Part shown: positions 37,347-46,297 of the stretch, piece by piece
Layout of the letters: each line of letters opens with the position of its first letter
Numbering within the stretch: position 1 is the first letter of the stretch
From: Solihabitans fulvus
GTDB taxonomy: Bacteria > Actinomycetota > Actinomycetes > Mycobacteriales > Pseudonocardiaceae
Reading direction: 5' to 3'
Assembly: GCF_008386585.1 (NCBI RefSeq)
Contig: NZ_VUOB01000013.1
Coordinates: 1 to 64,000 of the forward strand
DNA length: 64,000 bases
The notes under the pieces: generated by a model
What the model saw: the letters and a program-made list of their open reading frames with translations, nothing else
Told to the model about the DNA's origin: nothing
The model's database searches: none
Position numbers and translations under genes: made by a program

Positions 37347-37792
37347 CCGTCGTCAGGGCGGTACGCGAGATCCGCCGGTACCCGGACTGGGCGCTGTTCG
37401 TGCTCCTCCTGGTCGACGCCGCGGCGCTCGCCACCATCGAGCTGTTCTTCCTGCCGCTGCGGCTGGACGGCACGTTGTTGCCGAAGATCGGCGACCTGCC
37501 CTTCCCGATCACCGCGCTGCTCGCCGCCGTCACCACGCCGTGGATGGTGGTCAGCGCGGCCAAGGCCGCGCCGAGGCTCGCGGTGGCCGGCGCGCCGTTG
37601 TTCGTCTGGCTGCTGACCCTCGGGGTGCTCGGCTTCGTCGGGCCGAGCGCGAACACCATGCTGCTCGCCGACTGGCGGACGCTGCTGCTGCTCGGCGGGG
37701 GCGCGCTGCCCGGCGCGATCGCGCTCGGCGGCGCCATCGGCAAGGCCACGCCCCCGACGCGTAAGGCCACTGCGCCTATTCGCCGTGAATAG
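37343..37792 (+). CDS. Conserved four-helix membrane protein (Rv1171-like)
   Basis: The 149-aa integral membrane protein has about four helices and a basic C-terminal tail. The start overlaps the mshB stop by four bases. The conserved pairing with mshB in actinobacteria hints at a shared process, but no function is known. A 23-base imperfect direct repeat (37746-37768 and 37806-37828) covers the 3' end and the gap to the next gene. Confidence 0.85.
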   Translation: MTVVRAVREIRRYPDWALFVLLLVDAAALATIELFFLPLRLDGTLLPKIGDLPFPITALLAAVTTPWMVVSAAKAAPRLAVAGAPLFVWLLTLGVLGFVGPSANTMLLADWRTLLLLGGGALPGAIALGGAIGKATPPTRKATAPIRRE

Positions 37793-37822
37793 CTCTCGGG
37801 GCACAGCCACGCCCCAGACGCG

Positions 37823-38614
37823 TCAGGCGCCCGCCGGCGACCAGTAGCGGTAGCGGTGGTGCTCGATGCAGCCGAGCGAGACGTAGAGCCGCATGGCGGC
37901 GTCGTTCGGGTCAGCCACCTGGAGCACGCACCGCGACGCGCCCAGCGCCAGCGCCCAGCCGGCGAGCGCCGCGAGCAGCGTCCTGGCCAGGCCCCGCCTG
38001 CGGTGGTCCGCGCGCACCGCCAGCCTGCTGATGTGCAGGAGGTCGCCGACGATCGCGCCGCGCACCACGCCGACCGTCTCGCCTCCCACCGCCATCGAGC
38101 CGAAGCCCACGGTGGTCCCGCCGGTCAGCACGTGCAGCGCGGCCGCGCTCGGCTCGCCGCCCTCGGCCAGCGCCAGCCAGCCCTCCGACGCCGTGCCGCG
38201 CACGATCGCGCCGCTCGGGTGGGTGCCGGTCGGGTCGATGCCGGTCAGATCGGCACCGGCCGGGTCCGCGTCGCGCAGTCCGGCGAGGCCGCCGGTCAGC
38301 ACCGCGACACCGGGCTCGCCGGGGTCGTGCGCGCTCATCCGCCACCCCGCGTCGGCGATCTCCTTCTCTGTGACGGAGTCCAGGACCGCCATCGCCAGCG
38401 GGGCGATGCCGTGCCCATCGGCGAATCCGATGGCCAGCCGCAGCGCCTCGGGCACCGGGATCCCGGGGTCGCCCGTGGCCAGGGCGCTGTTCGCACGCCC
38501 GGTGAAGCCGCCAGCCGCGCGCAGTCGCCACTGGCCAAGGGGCTGGTCCACCAGGGCGGGCCACGCGTCGGCGCAGTGGTGTTCGAGAAGCACGGTCGGG
38601 TCCACGCCCCGCAT
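37823..38614 (-). CDS. GNAT family N-acetyltransferase
   Basis: In this 263-aa protein the N-terminal half ([20 protein letters not shown]) is typical of a two-part actinobacterial GNAT. The C-terminal half holds the acetyl-CoA fold with [22 protein letters not shown], the R/Q-x-x-G-x-A loop, and [17 protein letters not shown]. The acceptor is unknown. ATG 38614. It converges with the mshB partner gene and diverges from fdxA. Confidence 0.9.
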   Translation of the reverse strand: MRGVDPTVLLEHHCADAWPALVDQPLGQWRLRAAGGFTGRANSALATGDPGIPVPEALRLAIGFADGHGIAPLAMAVLDSVTEKEIADAGWRMSAHDPGEPGVAVLTGGLAGLRDADPAGADLTGIDPTGTHPSGAIVRGTASEGWLALAEGGEPSAAALHVLTGGTTVGFGSMAVGGETVGVVRGAIVGDLLHISRLAVRADHRRRGLARTLLAALAGWALALGASRCVLQVADPNDAAMRLYVSLGCIEHHRYRYWSPAGA

Positions 38615-38771
38615 GGTGCCCGGTGAGCCGTTCGGCCAGCTTGTGATTTACCGCACGACTCCGATATCACTGGGTCGGGGGAGGGATCCGCTCGGCGAGA
38701 GGGATACTGAAGAGCGTGCCGCGTACCCTCCCGCTTGCGCGGCCGGACCGGAACAGGAGCAGGAGAGCCCA

Positions 38772-39092
38772 GTGACCTATGTGATCGCCGAGCCCTGCGT
38801 CGACGTACTCGACAAGGCGTGCATCGAAGAGTGCCCCGTCGACTGCATCTACGAGGGCGACAGGATGCTCTACATCCACCCCGACGAGTGTGTCGACTGC
38901 GGTGCCTGTGAGCCGGTCTGTCCGGTCGAGGCCATCTACTACGAGGACGACGTCCCCGACCAGTGGAAGGACTACACCAAGGCCAACGTCGACTTCTTCA
39001 ACGAGCTCGGTTCGCCGGGTGGTGCTTCCAAGGTCGGCAAGGTCAGCGCCGACCCGGAGCTGATCAAGAACCTCCCGCCCCAGGGCGAGTGA
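38772..39092 (+). CDS. fdxA: 7Fe ferredoxin
   Basis: The 106-aa ferredoxin carries one [3Fe-4S] and one [4Fe-4S] cluster: [14 protein letters not shown] with the 3Fe spacing at the N terminus and [12 protein letters not shown] near residue 40. It is an electron carrier for P450s and other oxidoreductases. GTG 38772 follows AGGAG. The reading frame is the same as in the following dapC, and only the TGA at 39090 separates them. Confidence 0.96.
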   Translation: MTYVIAEPCVDVLDKACIEECPVDCIYEGDRMLYIHPDECVDCGACEPVCPVEAIYYEDDVPDQWKDYTKANVDFFNELGSPGGASKVGKVSADPELIKNLPPQGE

Positions 39093-39173
39093 CCTAACCG
39101 CAGCGAGGGCACGATTTTCGACCGCACAGCAGTACGCAGGGGGCCGGCGCTGCCGGACTTCCCCTGGGACTCG

Positions 39174-40223
39174 TTGGCCGACCAGGCCGCCAGGGCGCGT
39201 TCGCACCCCGACGGCCTGGTCGACCTGTCCGTCGGCACCCCGGTCGACCCGGTTCCCCAGCTCCTCCAGGACGCGCTGGGTTCCGTCGCCGACCAGCCCG
39301 GCTACCCGGCCACCCACGGCACCCCGCAGCTGCGCGCCGCGGTCGTCGAGGGGTTGCGGCGGCGGCACGGGATCGACGGGCTGGACGAGGCTGCGGTGCT
39401 GCCGACCATCGGCTCCAAGGAACTGGTCGCCTGGCTGCCCACCCTGCTCGGGGTCGGCAGGGGCGACATCGTCGCCATCCCCGAGCTGGCCTACCCGACC
39501 TACGAGGTCGGCGCGCGGCTGGCCGGGGCCGAGGTCGTGCGGCTCGCCGACGGGGAGGCCCCGCCTGCCGGCACCGCGCTGGTCTGGCTGAACTCGCCGT
39601 CCAACCCGACGGGCCGGGTGCTCGACGCCGAGGCCATGGCCGCCTCGGTCGAGGCGGCCCGTTCGGTCGGCGCGGTGGTCGCCTCGGACGAGTGCTACCT
39701 GGCACTCGGCTGGTCGGCCGATCCGGTGTCCGTGCTGCACTCGTCCATCCACAGTGGACGGATCGACGGCCTGCTCGCGGTGCACTCGCTGTCCAAGTCC
39801 TCCAGCCTCGCCGGTTATCGGGCCGGCTTCGTCACCGGCGATCCCGGGCTGGTCGCCGGCCTGCTTGAGGTGCGCAAGCACGCCGGGATGATCGTGCCCC
39901 GGCCAGTGCAGGCCGCGATCACCTCGGCGATGGCCGACGACGTGCACGTCGCCGAGCAGCGGGACCGCTACTTCGCGCGCCGAGCCGTGCTGCTGCCGGC
40001 GCTGCGGGCCGCGGGTTTCACCGTGCGGCACTCCGAGGCCGGGCTGTACCTGTGGGCGACCCGGTCCGAGGGCGCGTGGCAGACCATCGACTGGCTCGCC
40101 GAGCGCGGCATCCTGGCCGCGCCTGGCACGTTCTACGGCCCGGCGGGCGCGGAGTTCGTCCGGATCGCGCTGACCGCGTCGGACGAGCGGGTCGCGGCGG
40201 CGGCCGTACGTCTCACCAGCTAG
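39174..40223 (+). CDS. dapC: N-succinyldiaminopimelate aminotransferase
   Basis: This fold-type I PLP enzyme transfers an amino group to N-succinyl-2-amino-6-ketopimelate in lysine/DAP synthesis. SVGTPVDPVP, PGYPATHGTP, LNSPSNPTG and the PLP lysine in SLSKSSSLAGYRAG are present. The start is unsettled: the family begins LPxFPWDxLAD, and here LPDFPWDSLADQ is encoded from CTG 39150, before the first standard start codon TTG 39174. CTG 39150, with AGGGGG six bases upstream, or ATT 39114 may be the real start. dapD and dapE lie 3-5 kb downstream. Confidence 0.92.
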   Translation: MADQAARARSHPDGLVDLSVGTPVDPVPQLLQDALGSVADQPGYPATHGTPQLRAAVVEGLRRRHGIDGLDEAAVLPTIGSKELVAWLPTLLGVGRGDIVAIPELAYPTYEVGARLAGAEVVRLADGEAPPAGTALVWLNSPSNPTGRVLDAEAMAASVEAARSVGAVVASDECYLALGWSADPVSVLHSSIHSGRIDGLLAVHSLSKSSSLAGYRAGFVTGDPGLVAGLLEVRKHAGMIVPRPVQAAITSAMADDVHVAEQRDRYFARRAVLLPALRAAGFTVRHSEAGLYLWATRSEGAWQTIDWLAERGILAAPGTFYGPAGAEFVRIALTASDERVAAAAVRLTS

Positions 40224-40245
40224 CTGTCCGGATCGCGCCGACGTC

Positions 40246-41196
40246 TCACCGAGTCGCTGTCCTGCCCTTGCGGGCGAGTCGCGAGTTCAGCAGCGGGGTC
40301 GTGAGTTCGGACCTGCCCAGCACCAGCCGGGCCCGCCGATCCACCTCCGTCCACGCGGCAGGCCAGTCCGCCACGTACACCGAGCGGCGCGCGCAGGCCC
40401 GCTCGACCAGCCGGCCCGCCACGAACGCGGTCGCGTCGGCGCGCCTAGCCGAGTTGGAGGCAGAGACAGAGGCGGTCAACAGTCTCCGCACCTCGGCCTC
40501 GGCGACCACCGAGTCCTGGTGCGCGCCGAGCACCTCCTGGAGCGCGCGGGTCGCGGCGACCAGCTCCCGCGCGGCCTTTCCCCCGACCGGCGCCACCAGC
40601 TCGGCCGTGTAGCGCAGCCGCTTGCCCTTGATCCGGATCTCGTGCAGCGCCTCGTCCGACGGATGCTCGCCAGCCCGGTCGACGGCCCGCCGCAGCGCGC
40701 GCAACGGCCGGTCGAGGATGTGCAGCGGGGGAGCGTCCGGGGTGCCGAGCACACCGGCCTCGGCCGAGGCGACCGACCGCAACAGGCGGGTGTAGCGGGG
40801 ACTGCGCAGGGCCAGCCGCAGCCGTTTCCTTGCCTGCTTTCGTTCGGTCCGCAGGGTCGCCAGCAGCGACTCGACCGCGGCCTGCTCCTTGGGCGGGAAA
40901 CCGGCGGCCTCGGTCAGCAGGGCGTCGAGCAGGACGTCCGCGTCCCGCACCGGCCCGAGCGTCTGGCCGAGCCACCGCAGCTCGGCGCGCAGCCCGGCTG
41001 CCCAGTCCGCGGCCAGTTCGTCCGAGGCCACCGCGAGCACCGCCCGAAGCCGCCGAACGGCCACCCGCATCTGGTGCAGGTCCTCGGGATCGTCCCCGAA
41101 CGCCGCGCCGTCCTCGTAGTGGCGGAGCGCCGCGAGGCGCTCCCGAACAGCCGCGCGGACCAGCTGCGGCACGGCCGTCGACTCGCCGGTTTCCAT
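40246..41196 (-). CDS. CHAD domain protein (polyphosphate-associated)
   Basis: The 316-aa all-helical CHAD protein has conserved His and basic residues: DLHQMRVAVRRLRAVL near residue 40 and ALHEIRIKGKRLRYTAEL near residue 210. CHAD domains bind inorganic polyphosphate and localise to polyphosphate granules. No CYTH domain is fused. ATG 41196 is supported by TAGACT (41205-41210, minus) eight bases upstream. It converges with dapC. Confidence 0.92.
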   Translation of the reverse strand: METGESTAVPQLVRAAVRERLAALRHYEDGAAFGDDPEDLHQMRVAVRRLRAVLAVASDELAADWAAGLRAELRWLGQTLGPVRDADVLLDALLTEAAGFPPKEQAAVESLLATLRTERKQARKRLRLALRSPRYTRLLRSVASAEAGVLGTPDAPPLHILDRPLRALRRAVDRAGEHPSDEALHEIRIKGKRLRYTAELVAPVGGKAARELVAATRALQEVLGAHQDSVVAEAEVRRLLTASVSASNSARRADATAFVAGRLVERACARRSVYVADWPAAWTEVDRRARLVLGRSELTTPLLNSRLARKGRTATR

Positions 41197-41281
41197 GGCA
41201 CACCAGTCTAGGTGCCGTGAGGCAGATCACGCCCAGGGCAATTGGGCGGTACTTCCGGTATGTCCGCTGGACTTCAGCAGC

Positions 41282-41536
41282 TCAGGCCGCCGCGACGACG
41301 TCCCTGAACCGCTGGATCAGCTCAGCCGAGCTGAGGAAGTAGCGGCCATGGGTTTCGCGCAGTGTCTCTGTGGAGTCGGCGCTGAGGACAACGATTTCCA
41401 TGTCGTCGTACTCGGACGTGCGCTCCAGCGCGAACCGACGGCGCATGGCTGTGTGAAGGTCGTCGTACGGCTCTTCCAGCAGGAGCCGACCGGCTTCCCG
41501 CTGATAGACGAGCACGACATGCACCATGTCAGTCAT
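41282..41536 (-). CDS. 84-aa protein coupled to the RelA/SpoT-domain gene
   Basis: The protein begins MTDMVHVVLVYQREAGRLLL; its centre contains AMRRRFALERTSEYDDMEIV and its end ETHGRYFLSSAELIQRF. Alternating beta/alpha content is likely. I do not recognise a named family. Its ATG overlaps by four bases the TGA (41533-41535) that would end the frame-corrected RelA/SpoT gene, so it was made as a coupled partner. Both have somewhat lower GC than neighbours. A modulator or antitoxin role for the synthetase is conjecture. Confidence 0.75.
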   Translation of the reverse strand: MTDMVHVVLVYQREAGRLLLEEPYDDLHTAMRRRFALERTSEYDDMEIVVLSADSTETLRETHGRYFLSSAELIQRFRDVVAAA

Positions 41537-41738
41537 CGTAGCGACTCCAGCATCGTTTGGACGTCATTGAGTCTGCTCAGGACCTCGCTACGGGACTTCC
41601 CGGTGGCAGGTGTCCCTGTCGCGGTTTCAGCCTCGGCCCGTTCGATGGCGTCAATCTGACCAGCGAGCATGCGGAGCAGATGGACCAGGGGCTGGGCACT
41701 GGAGACCGCAGCCGAGTCGGCAGGCCATTCGCCATATC
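41533..41738 (-). other. Out-of-frame C-terminal continuation of the RelA/SpoT-domain gene
   Basis: From CGA at 41739-41737 the shifted frame encodes RYGEWPADSAAVSSAQPLVH and then a long amphipathic helix region (AGQIDAIERAEAETATG) with end LNDVQTMLESLR and stop TGA. Re-reading one C at 41739 would join both frames. The stop is coupled to the 84-aa gene. A single-base deletion, a sequencing error, or recoding would all give this picture. Confidence 0.8.
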
Positions 41739-42266
41739 GAAGGCCCTGCCGAGCTTGTCGGACGTTTGCTCGAACTGTTCAGCCCAGCGGTGTTGCAGCT
41801 CTGTCCTGACCTGCACCTCGATCAGAATCCCGTCGCGCTGCACCTCCAGGTGCACGGCGCGGTATCCCTCACGCGGATCAATGCGGCGGTCGATCAGCTT
41901 GGGCGTATGTGCCTCGGTGGTGAACAGTTCTGCTGTCTGGCGGACCACCTCGTCCTGGTCGGTACGGGGGCCGTGCACGACAACGCGCAGGCCGGCGAGA
42001 TCCCTGATCTGGGCGATGGAGTGGAGATGCGCGTGGCGGTCGAGCTTCTCCAGCGTGGTTTTCAGGGTCTTCACTCGCGGTGCCATCGGGCGCGCGTGAG
42101 GCAGGTCCGCGCACAGGGCTTCGACATCGTGATATGCCCTGGCCGGAACGTCGGCGTAGTAGAGCAGCACCTCGTCAAGCGCGCTCCGGTCGGCAGGCTG
42201 AGCAGTCCTGTCGCGGAGTCGTCGGGTCAGTTTCTTCAGTTGGTTGCCTGACAGCGGCAAGGTCAT
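41577..42266 (-). CDS. RelA/SpoT-domain protein, small (p)ppGpp synthetase-like, C terminus frameshifted
   Basis: The nucleotidyl-transferase domain is intact: RVKTLKTTLEKL, IRDLAGLRVVV, the GYRAVHL motif and LIEVQVRTELQHRWAEQF, which match the synthetase motifs (R-x-K, D-x-x-G-x-R, Y-x-x-x-H, E-x-Q-x-R). After GRAF the ORF enters non-family sequence to 41577, while one base back the frame reads RYGEWPADSAAV and continues to 41533. There is no hydrolase, TGS or ACT domain. ATG 42266 is backed by TAGCGT seven bases upstream. Whether the protein is active depends on the lost C-terminal helices. Confidence 0.82.
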   Translation of the reverse strand: MTLPLSGNQLKKLTRRLRDRTAQPADRSALDEVLLYYADVPARAYHDVEALCADLPHARPMAPRVKTLKTTLEKLDRHAHLHSIAQIRDLAGLRVVVHGPRTDQDEVVRQTAELFTTEAHTPKLIDRRIDPREGYRAVHLEVQRDGILIEVQVRTELQHRWAEQFEQTSDKLGRAFDMANGLPTRLRSPVPSPWSICSACSLVRLTPSNGPRLKPRQGHLPPGSPVARS

Positions 42267-42389
42267 GTCTGCGACGCTATGGACCGTCACCGACAGGAAT
42301 TGGCTCGGTGGCGGTCCACGCTCGATTCTTAGCTCGATGGTGCGAACTGTTGCAACGGCCGCCGTCGGGACGGCCGAACGGCGACGGCC

Positions 42390-42851
42390 TCAGGCGGCGG
42401 CCCTTCGCCGACCCGCGGTGGCGAGCAGTACCGCGACGGCGAGGAGCACCAGCGTCAGCAGCGCCTCGAAAACCTGGCCGTGCATGCCGAGCACGAACCG
42501 GGTCGCGCCTCGGAACTCCGGGTCGTAGGTGGCGGTGCCGGGAAACAGCATGGCGGGCAGCATGCTCGCCCACGGGATCGCCGAGATGCCGGCCGCCAGC
42601 AGCAGGTTCGTATGCGTGTCGCCCCGCCTCCTGGCGAGCAGCACGAGCGCGAGGGCGCCGATCAGCAGCGACATCACGATGTACTGCGCGTCGTGGAACT
42701 TGGCGTGCGGGGGCCAGTTGCCGTTGAACATGTGCTGGTCGGCCGTGTCGGGCAGGACCAGGTCGAAGACGAGTGCGCCGAGCCCGGTCTCGACGGCCAT
42801 GACGGCGACCAGGATCCGGGCCGGGCTCCAGTGCCGGAACGATGCGTTCAT
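42390..42851 (-). CDS. Four-helix membrane protein
   Basis: The 153-aa protein has four hydrophobic helices and a conserved-looking loop MFNGNWPPHAKFHDAQYIVM between helices 1 and 2. I do not assign a function. ATG 42851. It diverges from a TetR-family gene across a palindrome and is its probable target. Confidence 0.75.
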   Translation of the reverse strand: MNASFRHWSPARILVAVMAVETGLGALVFDLVLPDTADQHMFNGNWPPHAKFHDAQYIVMSLLIGALALVLLARRRGDTHTNLLLAAGISAIPWASMLPAMLFPGTATYDPEFRGATRFVLGMHGQVFEALLTLVLLAVAVLLATAGRRRAAA

Positions 42852-42861
42852 GTCACGAGAC

Positions 42862-42874
42862 TGTAGTCACTACA
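42862..42874. promoter_or_regulatory. Palindromic operator between membrane-protein gene and tetR
   Basis: TGTAGTCACTACA is a perfect palindrome around one base. It lies 11 bases from the membrane-protein start and 74 from the TetR start, in an AT-richer divergent promoter region. It is the probable TetR-type repressor site. Confidence 0.7.
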
Positions 42875-42947
42875 TTTTTATGGTTGCTACATGACTGGTG
42901 TCACACCAATCGTGTAGTCGAGGGAGCCGCGACCTACGCTCTGCGCC

Positions 42948-43589
42948 ATGGCAGAGACGACGACCGGCCGGCGGGATCGGAAGAAGCAGCAGACCCGGCA
43001 GGCCATCGGCGCGGCGGCCATGCGGCTGTTCCTGGCCAGGGGCTTCGACGCGGTCACCGTCGCCGATGTCGCCAGGGAGGCCGACGTGGCCGTCCAGACG
43101 GTGTTCAACCACTTCCCCACCAAGGAGGACCTGTTCCTCCAGGAACGCGCCGACTTCGTGGCGCTGCCCAGCACCGCCGTCCGCGACCGTCGGCCGGGCG
43201 AGTCGGTCGCGCAGGCCCTGGCCGACGGCTACCTGCGGCTGCTCGACGGCTACCAGGCCGTCGGCCTGCTCCCGCAGAGCGTCGAGTACCTCAGGGCGCT
43301 GGACGCCAGCCCCGCGCTGCGCGGGCGCGAACTCGAGCTGCGCCGGGAGCGCGAGGAGCTGCTCGCCGCGACGCTCGCCGAGCGCGAGCCGACGCCGGGA
43401 GACCCGCTGCGCCCGAGGCTGGTCGCCGCGCTCGCCTCCGCCGTCGACCGCGTGCTCGACCAGGAGGCCCGCCGCCTGCTGGTCGCGGGCGAACCGGCCG
43501 ACTCGATCCGCGCGGCGATGACCCCGTTGGCGCGCAGGCTGTTTGGCGCGCTCGACGCCGCCGCAGCCCACTGGGACAGCGGCGCGTAG
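42948..43589 (+). CDS. TetR family transcriptional regulator
   Basis: The 213-aa regulator has an N-terminal HTH (residues about 15-60: TRQAIGAAAMRLFLARGFDA, VTVADVAREADVAVQTVFNH FP) and a helical ligand domain. ATG 42948 has TACGCT (42935-42940) seven bases upstream, indicating a leaderless mRNA. It likely represses the divergent membrane protein and itself through the palindrome at 42862. The ligand is unknown. Confidence 0.92.
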   Translation: MAETTTGRRDRKKQQTRQAIGAAAMRLFLARGFDAVTVADVAREADVAVQTVFNHFPTKEDLFLQERADFVALPSTAVRDRRPGESVAQALADGYLRLLDGYQAVGLLPQSVEYLRALDASPALRGRELELRREREELLAATLAEREPTPGDPLRPRLVAALASAVDRVLDQEARRLLVAGEPADSIRAAMTPLARRLFGALDAAAAHWDSGA

Positions 43590-43612
43590 CCGGGGCAGCG
43601 TGAGACGAGAAC

Positions 43613-43652
43613 GGGACCGTCGCCGAGCCTGGGCAGGCTCGGCGACGGTCCC
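43613..43652. terminator. Bidirectional terminator between tetR and dapD
   Basis: GGGACCGTCGCCGAGCCTG (43613-43631) and CAGGCTCGGCGACGGTCCC (43634-43652) are exact complements. The two genes converge on it. Confidence 0.9.
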
Positions 43653-43678
43653 GGGATCGTCGGCGGGGCGGTGGAACG

Positions 43679-44671
43679 TCAGTCGTTGGAGTGCAGCGCG
43701 GCGTTGAGTTCGATGCCGGTTCCCTTGCGGGACACCGCTTCCACGGCGCCCGTGGTGGAGTTGCGGCGCAGCAGGAAGCCCGAGGCCCCGGACAGCTCGC
43801 GCGCCTTGACCACGCGGCCGTCGGCGAGCGCGACCTTGGTGCCCGCCGTCACGTACAGGCCGGCCTCCACCACGCAGTCGTCGCCGAGCGAGATACCGAC
43901 CCCGGCGTTCGCGCCGAGCAGGCAGCGCTCGCCGAGCGAGATGGTCTCCTTGCCGCCACCGGACAACGTGCCCATGATCGACGCGCCGCCGCCGACGTCG
44001 GATCCGTCGCCGACCACCACGCCTGCCGAGATCCGGCCCTCGACCATCGAGGCGCCCAGCGTGCCGGCGTTGAAGTTGACGAAGCCCTCGTGCATCACGG
44101 TCGTGCCGGCGGCCAGGTGCGCGCCGAGCCGCACCCGGTCGGCGTCGGCGATGCGGACCCCGGTCGGCAGCACGTAGTCGACCATCCTCGGGAACTTGTC
44201 CACGCCGTACACGGTCACCTGCCCGCGCGACCGCAGCCGCAGCCTGGTCGCCTCGAAGCCGTCCACCGCGCACGGGCCGTGGTTGGTCCACACCACGTTG
44301 GCGAGCAGGCCGAAGATGCCGTCGAGGCTCTGACCGTGCGGCCGGATCAGCCTGTGCGACAACAGGTGTAGCCGCAGCCACACGTCGTGGGTGTCGGCGG
44401 GCACGTCGGCCAGCTTGGCGATCCCGGTCCGCACCGCGACGACCTCGACGCCGCGCGCCGGATCGGGGCCGAGCAGCCCGGCCACGTCCGCACCGAGCGC
44501 GGCGACGGCGTCCTCGGTGGACAGCCGCTCGGTGCCATGGGCAGGCGGATCGCCGAGTTCGGGCGCCGGGAACCAGGTGTCCAGCACCGTGCCGTCGGGG
44601 GTCAGGGTGGCGAGGCCGACGGCGTGCGCGCCGGTGCTCGTGGGGTCGATGTCCACAACTGCGCTGCTCAC
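43679..44671 (-). CDS. dapD: Tetrahydrodipicolinate N-succinyltransferase
   Basis: DapD succinylates tetrahydrodipicolinate, the entry to the succinylase branch of DAP/lysine synthesis. The 330-aa actinobacterial-type enzyme ends in a left-handed beta-helix ([46 protein letters not shown]) and has [17 protein letters not shown] before it. GTG 44671 has TACCGT six bases upstream, so it is probably leaderless; the frame to 44818 is not coding. dapE is divergent beyond a small lipoprotein gene. Confidence 0.95.
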   Translation of the reverse strand: MSSAVVDIDPTSTGAHAVGLATLTPDGTVLDTWFPAPELGDPPAHGTERLSTEDAVAALGADVAGLLGPDPARGVEVVAVRTGIAKLADVPADTHDVWLRLHLLSHRLIRPHGQSLDGIFGLLANVVWTNHGPCAVDGFEATRLRLRSRGQVTVYGVDKFPRMVDYVLPTGVRIADADRVRLGAHLAAGTTVMHEGFVNFNAGTLGASMVEGRISAGVVVGDGSDVGGGASIMGTLSGGGKETISLGERCLLGANAGVGISLGDDCVVEAGLYVTAGTKVALADGRVVKARELSGASGFLLRRNSTTGAVEAVSRKGTGIELNAALHSND

Positions 44672-44718
44672 GGCACCACGGTAGCCGGGCCGCCCGCCGC
44701 GGCGTCGCCGGAGTGCGG

Positions 44719-45141
44719 CTACTTGGTGGTGAGGCCGGTCTCGACGCGGGGTAGCGCGGTGCGCATGGCGTTCAGGGCCTGCGTGCAGGTCGGCACCGGC
44801 GCGTCGGACGCGTCGCACGAATTCTGCTGGTAGGCGTCCGCGCCGGCCTGGAGCGCCTGCACCGCGTCGAGGCCCGCGCTGTTGCCGGCCAGCTGGGCGC
44901 GCAGGTCACCGGTCGCGATGGCGACCTGGGCGACGTACCTCGCGCAGTCGTGCACCACCCGCTCGGCGGCGACCGTCTGGCACTGGTCGGCCTCCAGCGC
45001 CCTGACCTTCACCAGGAGCCGCTCGGCCTGCACCGGGTCGGCCGAGTGGGTAGGGGTGGTCTGCGGACCATCCGACCCGGACGAGCATCCCGCAACCAGC
45101 GTCAGGAACACAGCCACCGCGACAACACCCCGGCCAATCAC
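44719..45141 (-). CDS. Small lipoprotein of unknown function
   Basis: The 140-aa product has lipobox LVAGCSS (Cys near residue 19), a helical region with four further cysteines (QCQT, DCARY, SCDASD, TCTQ), and an acidic/Ala-rich composition. I know no family. GTG 45141; TAGCCT at 45148-45153 (minus) is six bases upstream. It diverges from dapE with only about 40 bases between the start codons, so the two -10-like elements lie back to back. Confidence 0.8.
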   Translation of the reverse strand: MIGRGVVAVAVFLTLVAGCSSGSDGPQTTPTHSADPVQAERLLVKVRALEADQCQTVAAERVVHDCARYVAQVAIATGDLRAQLAGNSAGLDAVQALQAGADAYQQNSCDASDAPVPTCTQALNAMRTALPRVETGLTTK

Positions 45142-45182
45142 ACCGCGAGGCTAGCCCCCTCGCCGATGGGTACGGTGCGTGC

Positions 45183-46262
45183 GTGTCCGTTGAACTGAAC
45201 CTCTCCGCCGATCCCGTCGAGCTGACCGTCGCGCTGGTGAACACCCCCAGCGTCTCCGGCGAGGAGGCGGAGCTGGCTGACGCGGTGCAGCGCGCGCTCG
45301 TCGAGCAGGCCCCGCACCTGGAGGTCGTCCGCTCCGGCAACACCGTGCTCGCCCGCACCAACCTCGGCCTGCCGGCCCGCGTGGTGCTCGCCGGGCACCT
45401 GGACACCGTGCCGCTGAACGACAATCTGCCGTTGCGGCGCACCGGTTCCGGCGAGGACGAGCTGCTGCACGGCTGTGGCACCGTCGACATGAAGGGCGGC
45501 GACGCGGTGTTCCTGCACCTCGCCGCGACGCTCACCGCGCCACGGCACGACCTGACCTTCGTGTTCTACGACTGCGAGGAGATCGAGGCGACGCGCAACG
45601 GCCTCGGCCGCATCGAACGGGACCTGCCGGACTGGCTGGCAGGCGACCTGGCGATCGTCGGCGAGCCGTCCAACGGCGTGGTCGAGGCCGGCTGCCAGGG
45701 CACCATGCGGATCGAGCTGCGCACCACGGGCGTGCGGGCGCACCCCGCGCGGGCCTGGATGGGCGTGAACGCGATCCACGCGGCGGGCGAGGCGTTGCGG
45801 CGGCTGGAGTCCTACGAGCCGCGCAGGGTGGAGATCGACGGCTGCCACTACCGGGAGGGCCTCCAGGCGGTGCGGATCGCGGGCGGCGTCGCGGGGAACG
45901 TGGTGCCGGACGAGTGCGTGGTCACCATCAACCACCGGTTCGCGCCGGACCGCTCGGTCGCCGACGCCGAGGCGCACCTGCGCGAGGTGTTCGACGGCTT
46001 CGACGTCACCGTGGTCGACTTCGCCGGGGGCGCGCTGCCAGGACTCGGCGCGCCGGCCGCGCGGGAGCTCGTGGCGGCGGCCGGCGGCGAGCCGGTGGCC
46101 AAGCTCGGCTGGACGGACGTGGCCAGGTTCGCCGCGCTCGGCGTACCGGCGGTGAACTACGGACCTGGCGACCCGCTGTTGGCGCACAAGCAGAACGAGT
46201 ACGCGCCTGCCGCGCAGATCCGCCGCTGCGCGGACGTGTTGCGCCGCTTCCTGACGGGCTGA
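45183..46262 (+). CDS. dapE: Succinyl-diaminopimelate desuccinylase
   Basis: The di-zinc M20 enzyme releases LL-DAP from succinyl-DAP. The 359-aa protein shows metal ligands in GHLDTVP (near residue 75), TVDMKGG, and the Glu-Glu of YDCEEIEA, and a dimerisation domain ([19 protein letters not shown]). GTG 45183 is six bases after TACGGT, suggesting a leaderless mRNA. It is followed by a LOG-family gene, an order kept in mycobacteria (Rv1202 region). Confidence 0.95.
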   Translation: MSVELNLSADPVELTVALVNTPSVSGEEAELADAVQRALVEQAPHLEVVRSGNTVLARTNLGLPARVVLAGHLDTVPLNDNLPLRRTGSGEDELLHGCGTVDMKGGDAVFLHLAATLTAPRHDLTFVFYDCEEIEATRNGLGRIERDLPDWLAGDLAIVGEPSNGVVEAGCQGTMRIELRTTGVRAHPARAWMGVNAIHAAGEALRRLESYEPRRVEIDGCHYREGLQAVRIAGGVAGNVVPDECVVTINHRFAPDRSVADAEAHLREVFDGFDVTVVDFAGGALPGLGAPAARELVAAAGGEPVAKLGWTDVARFAALGVPAVNYGPGDPLLAHKQNEYAPAAQIRRCADVLRRFLTG

Positions 46263-46297
46263 GTCGCCGGGTTTCCGGCAGCTCTACACTCCCCGGG

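Noticed and set aside
41739..41741. Programmed -1 frameshift in the RelA/SpoT-domain gene
   Set aside because: The local sequence GGGCCTTCGA is not a known slippery heptamer and no stimulatory structure was evident, so a mutation or sequence error is preferred, although recoding is not excluded.
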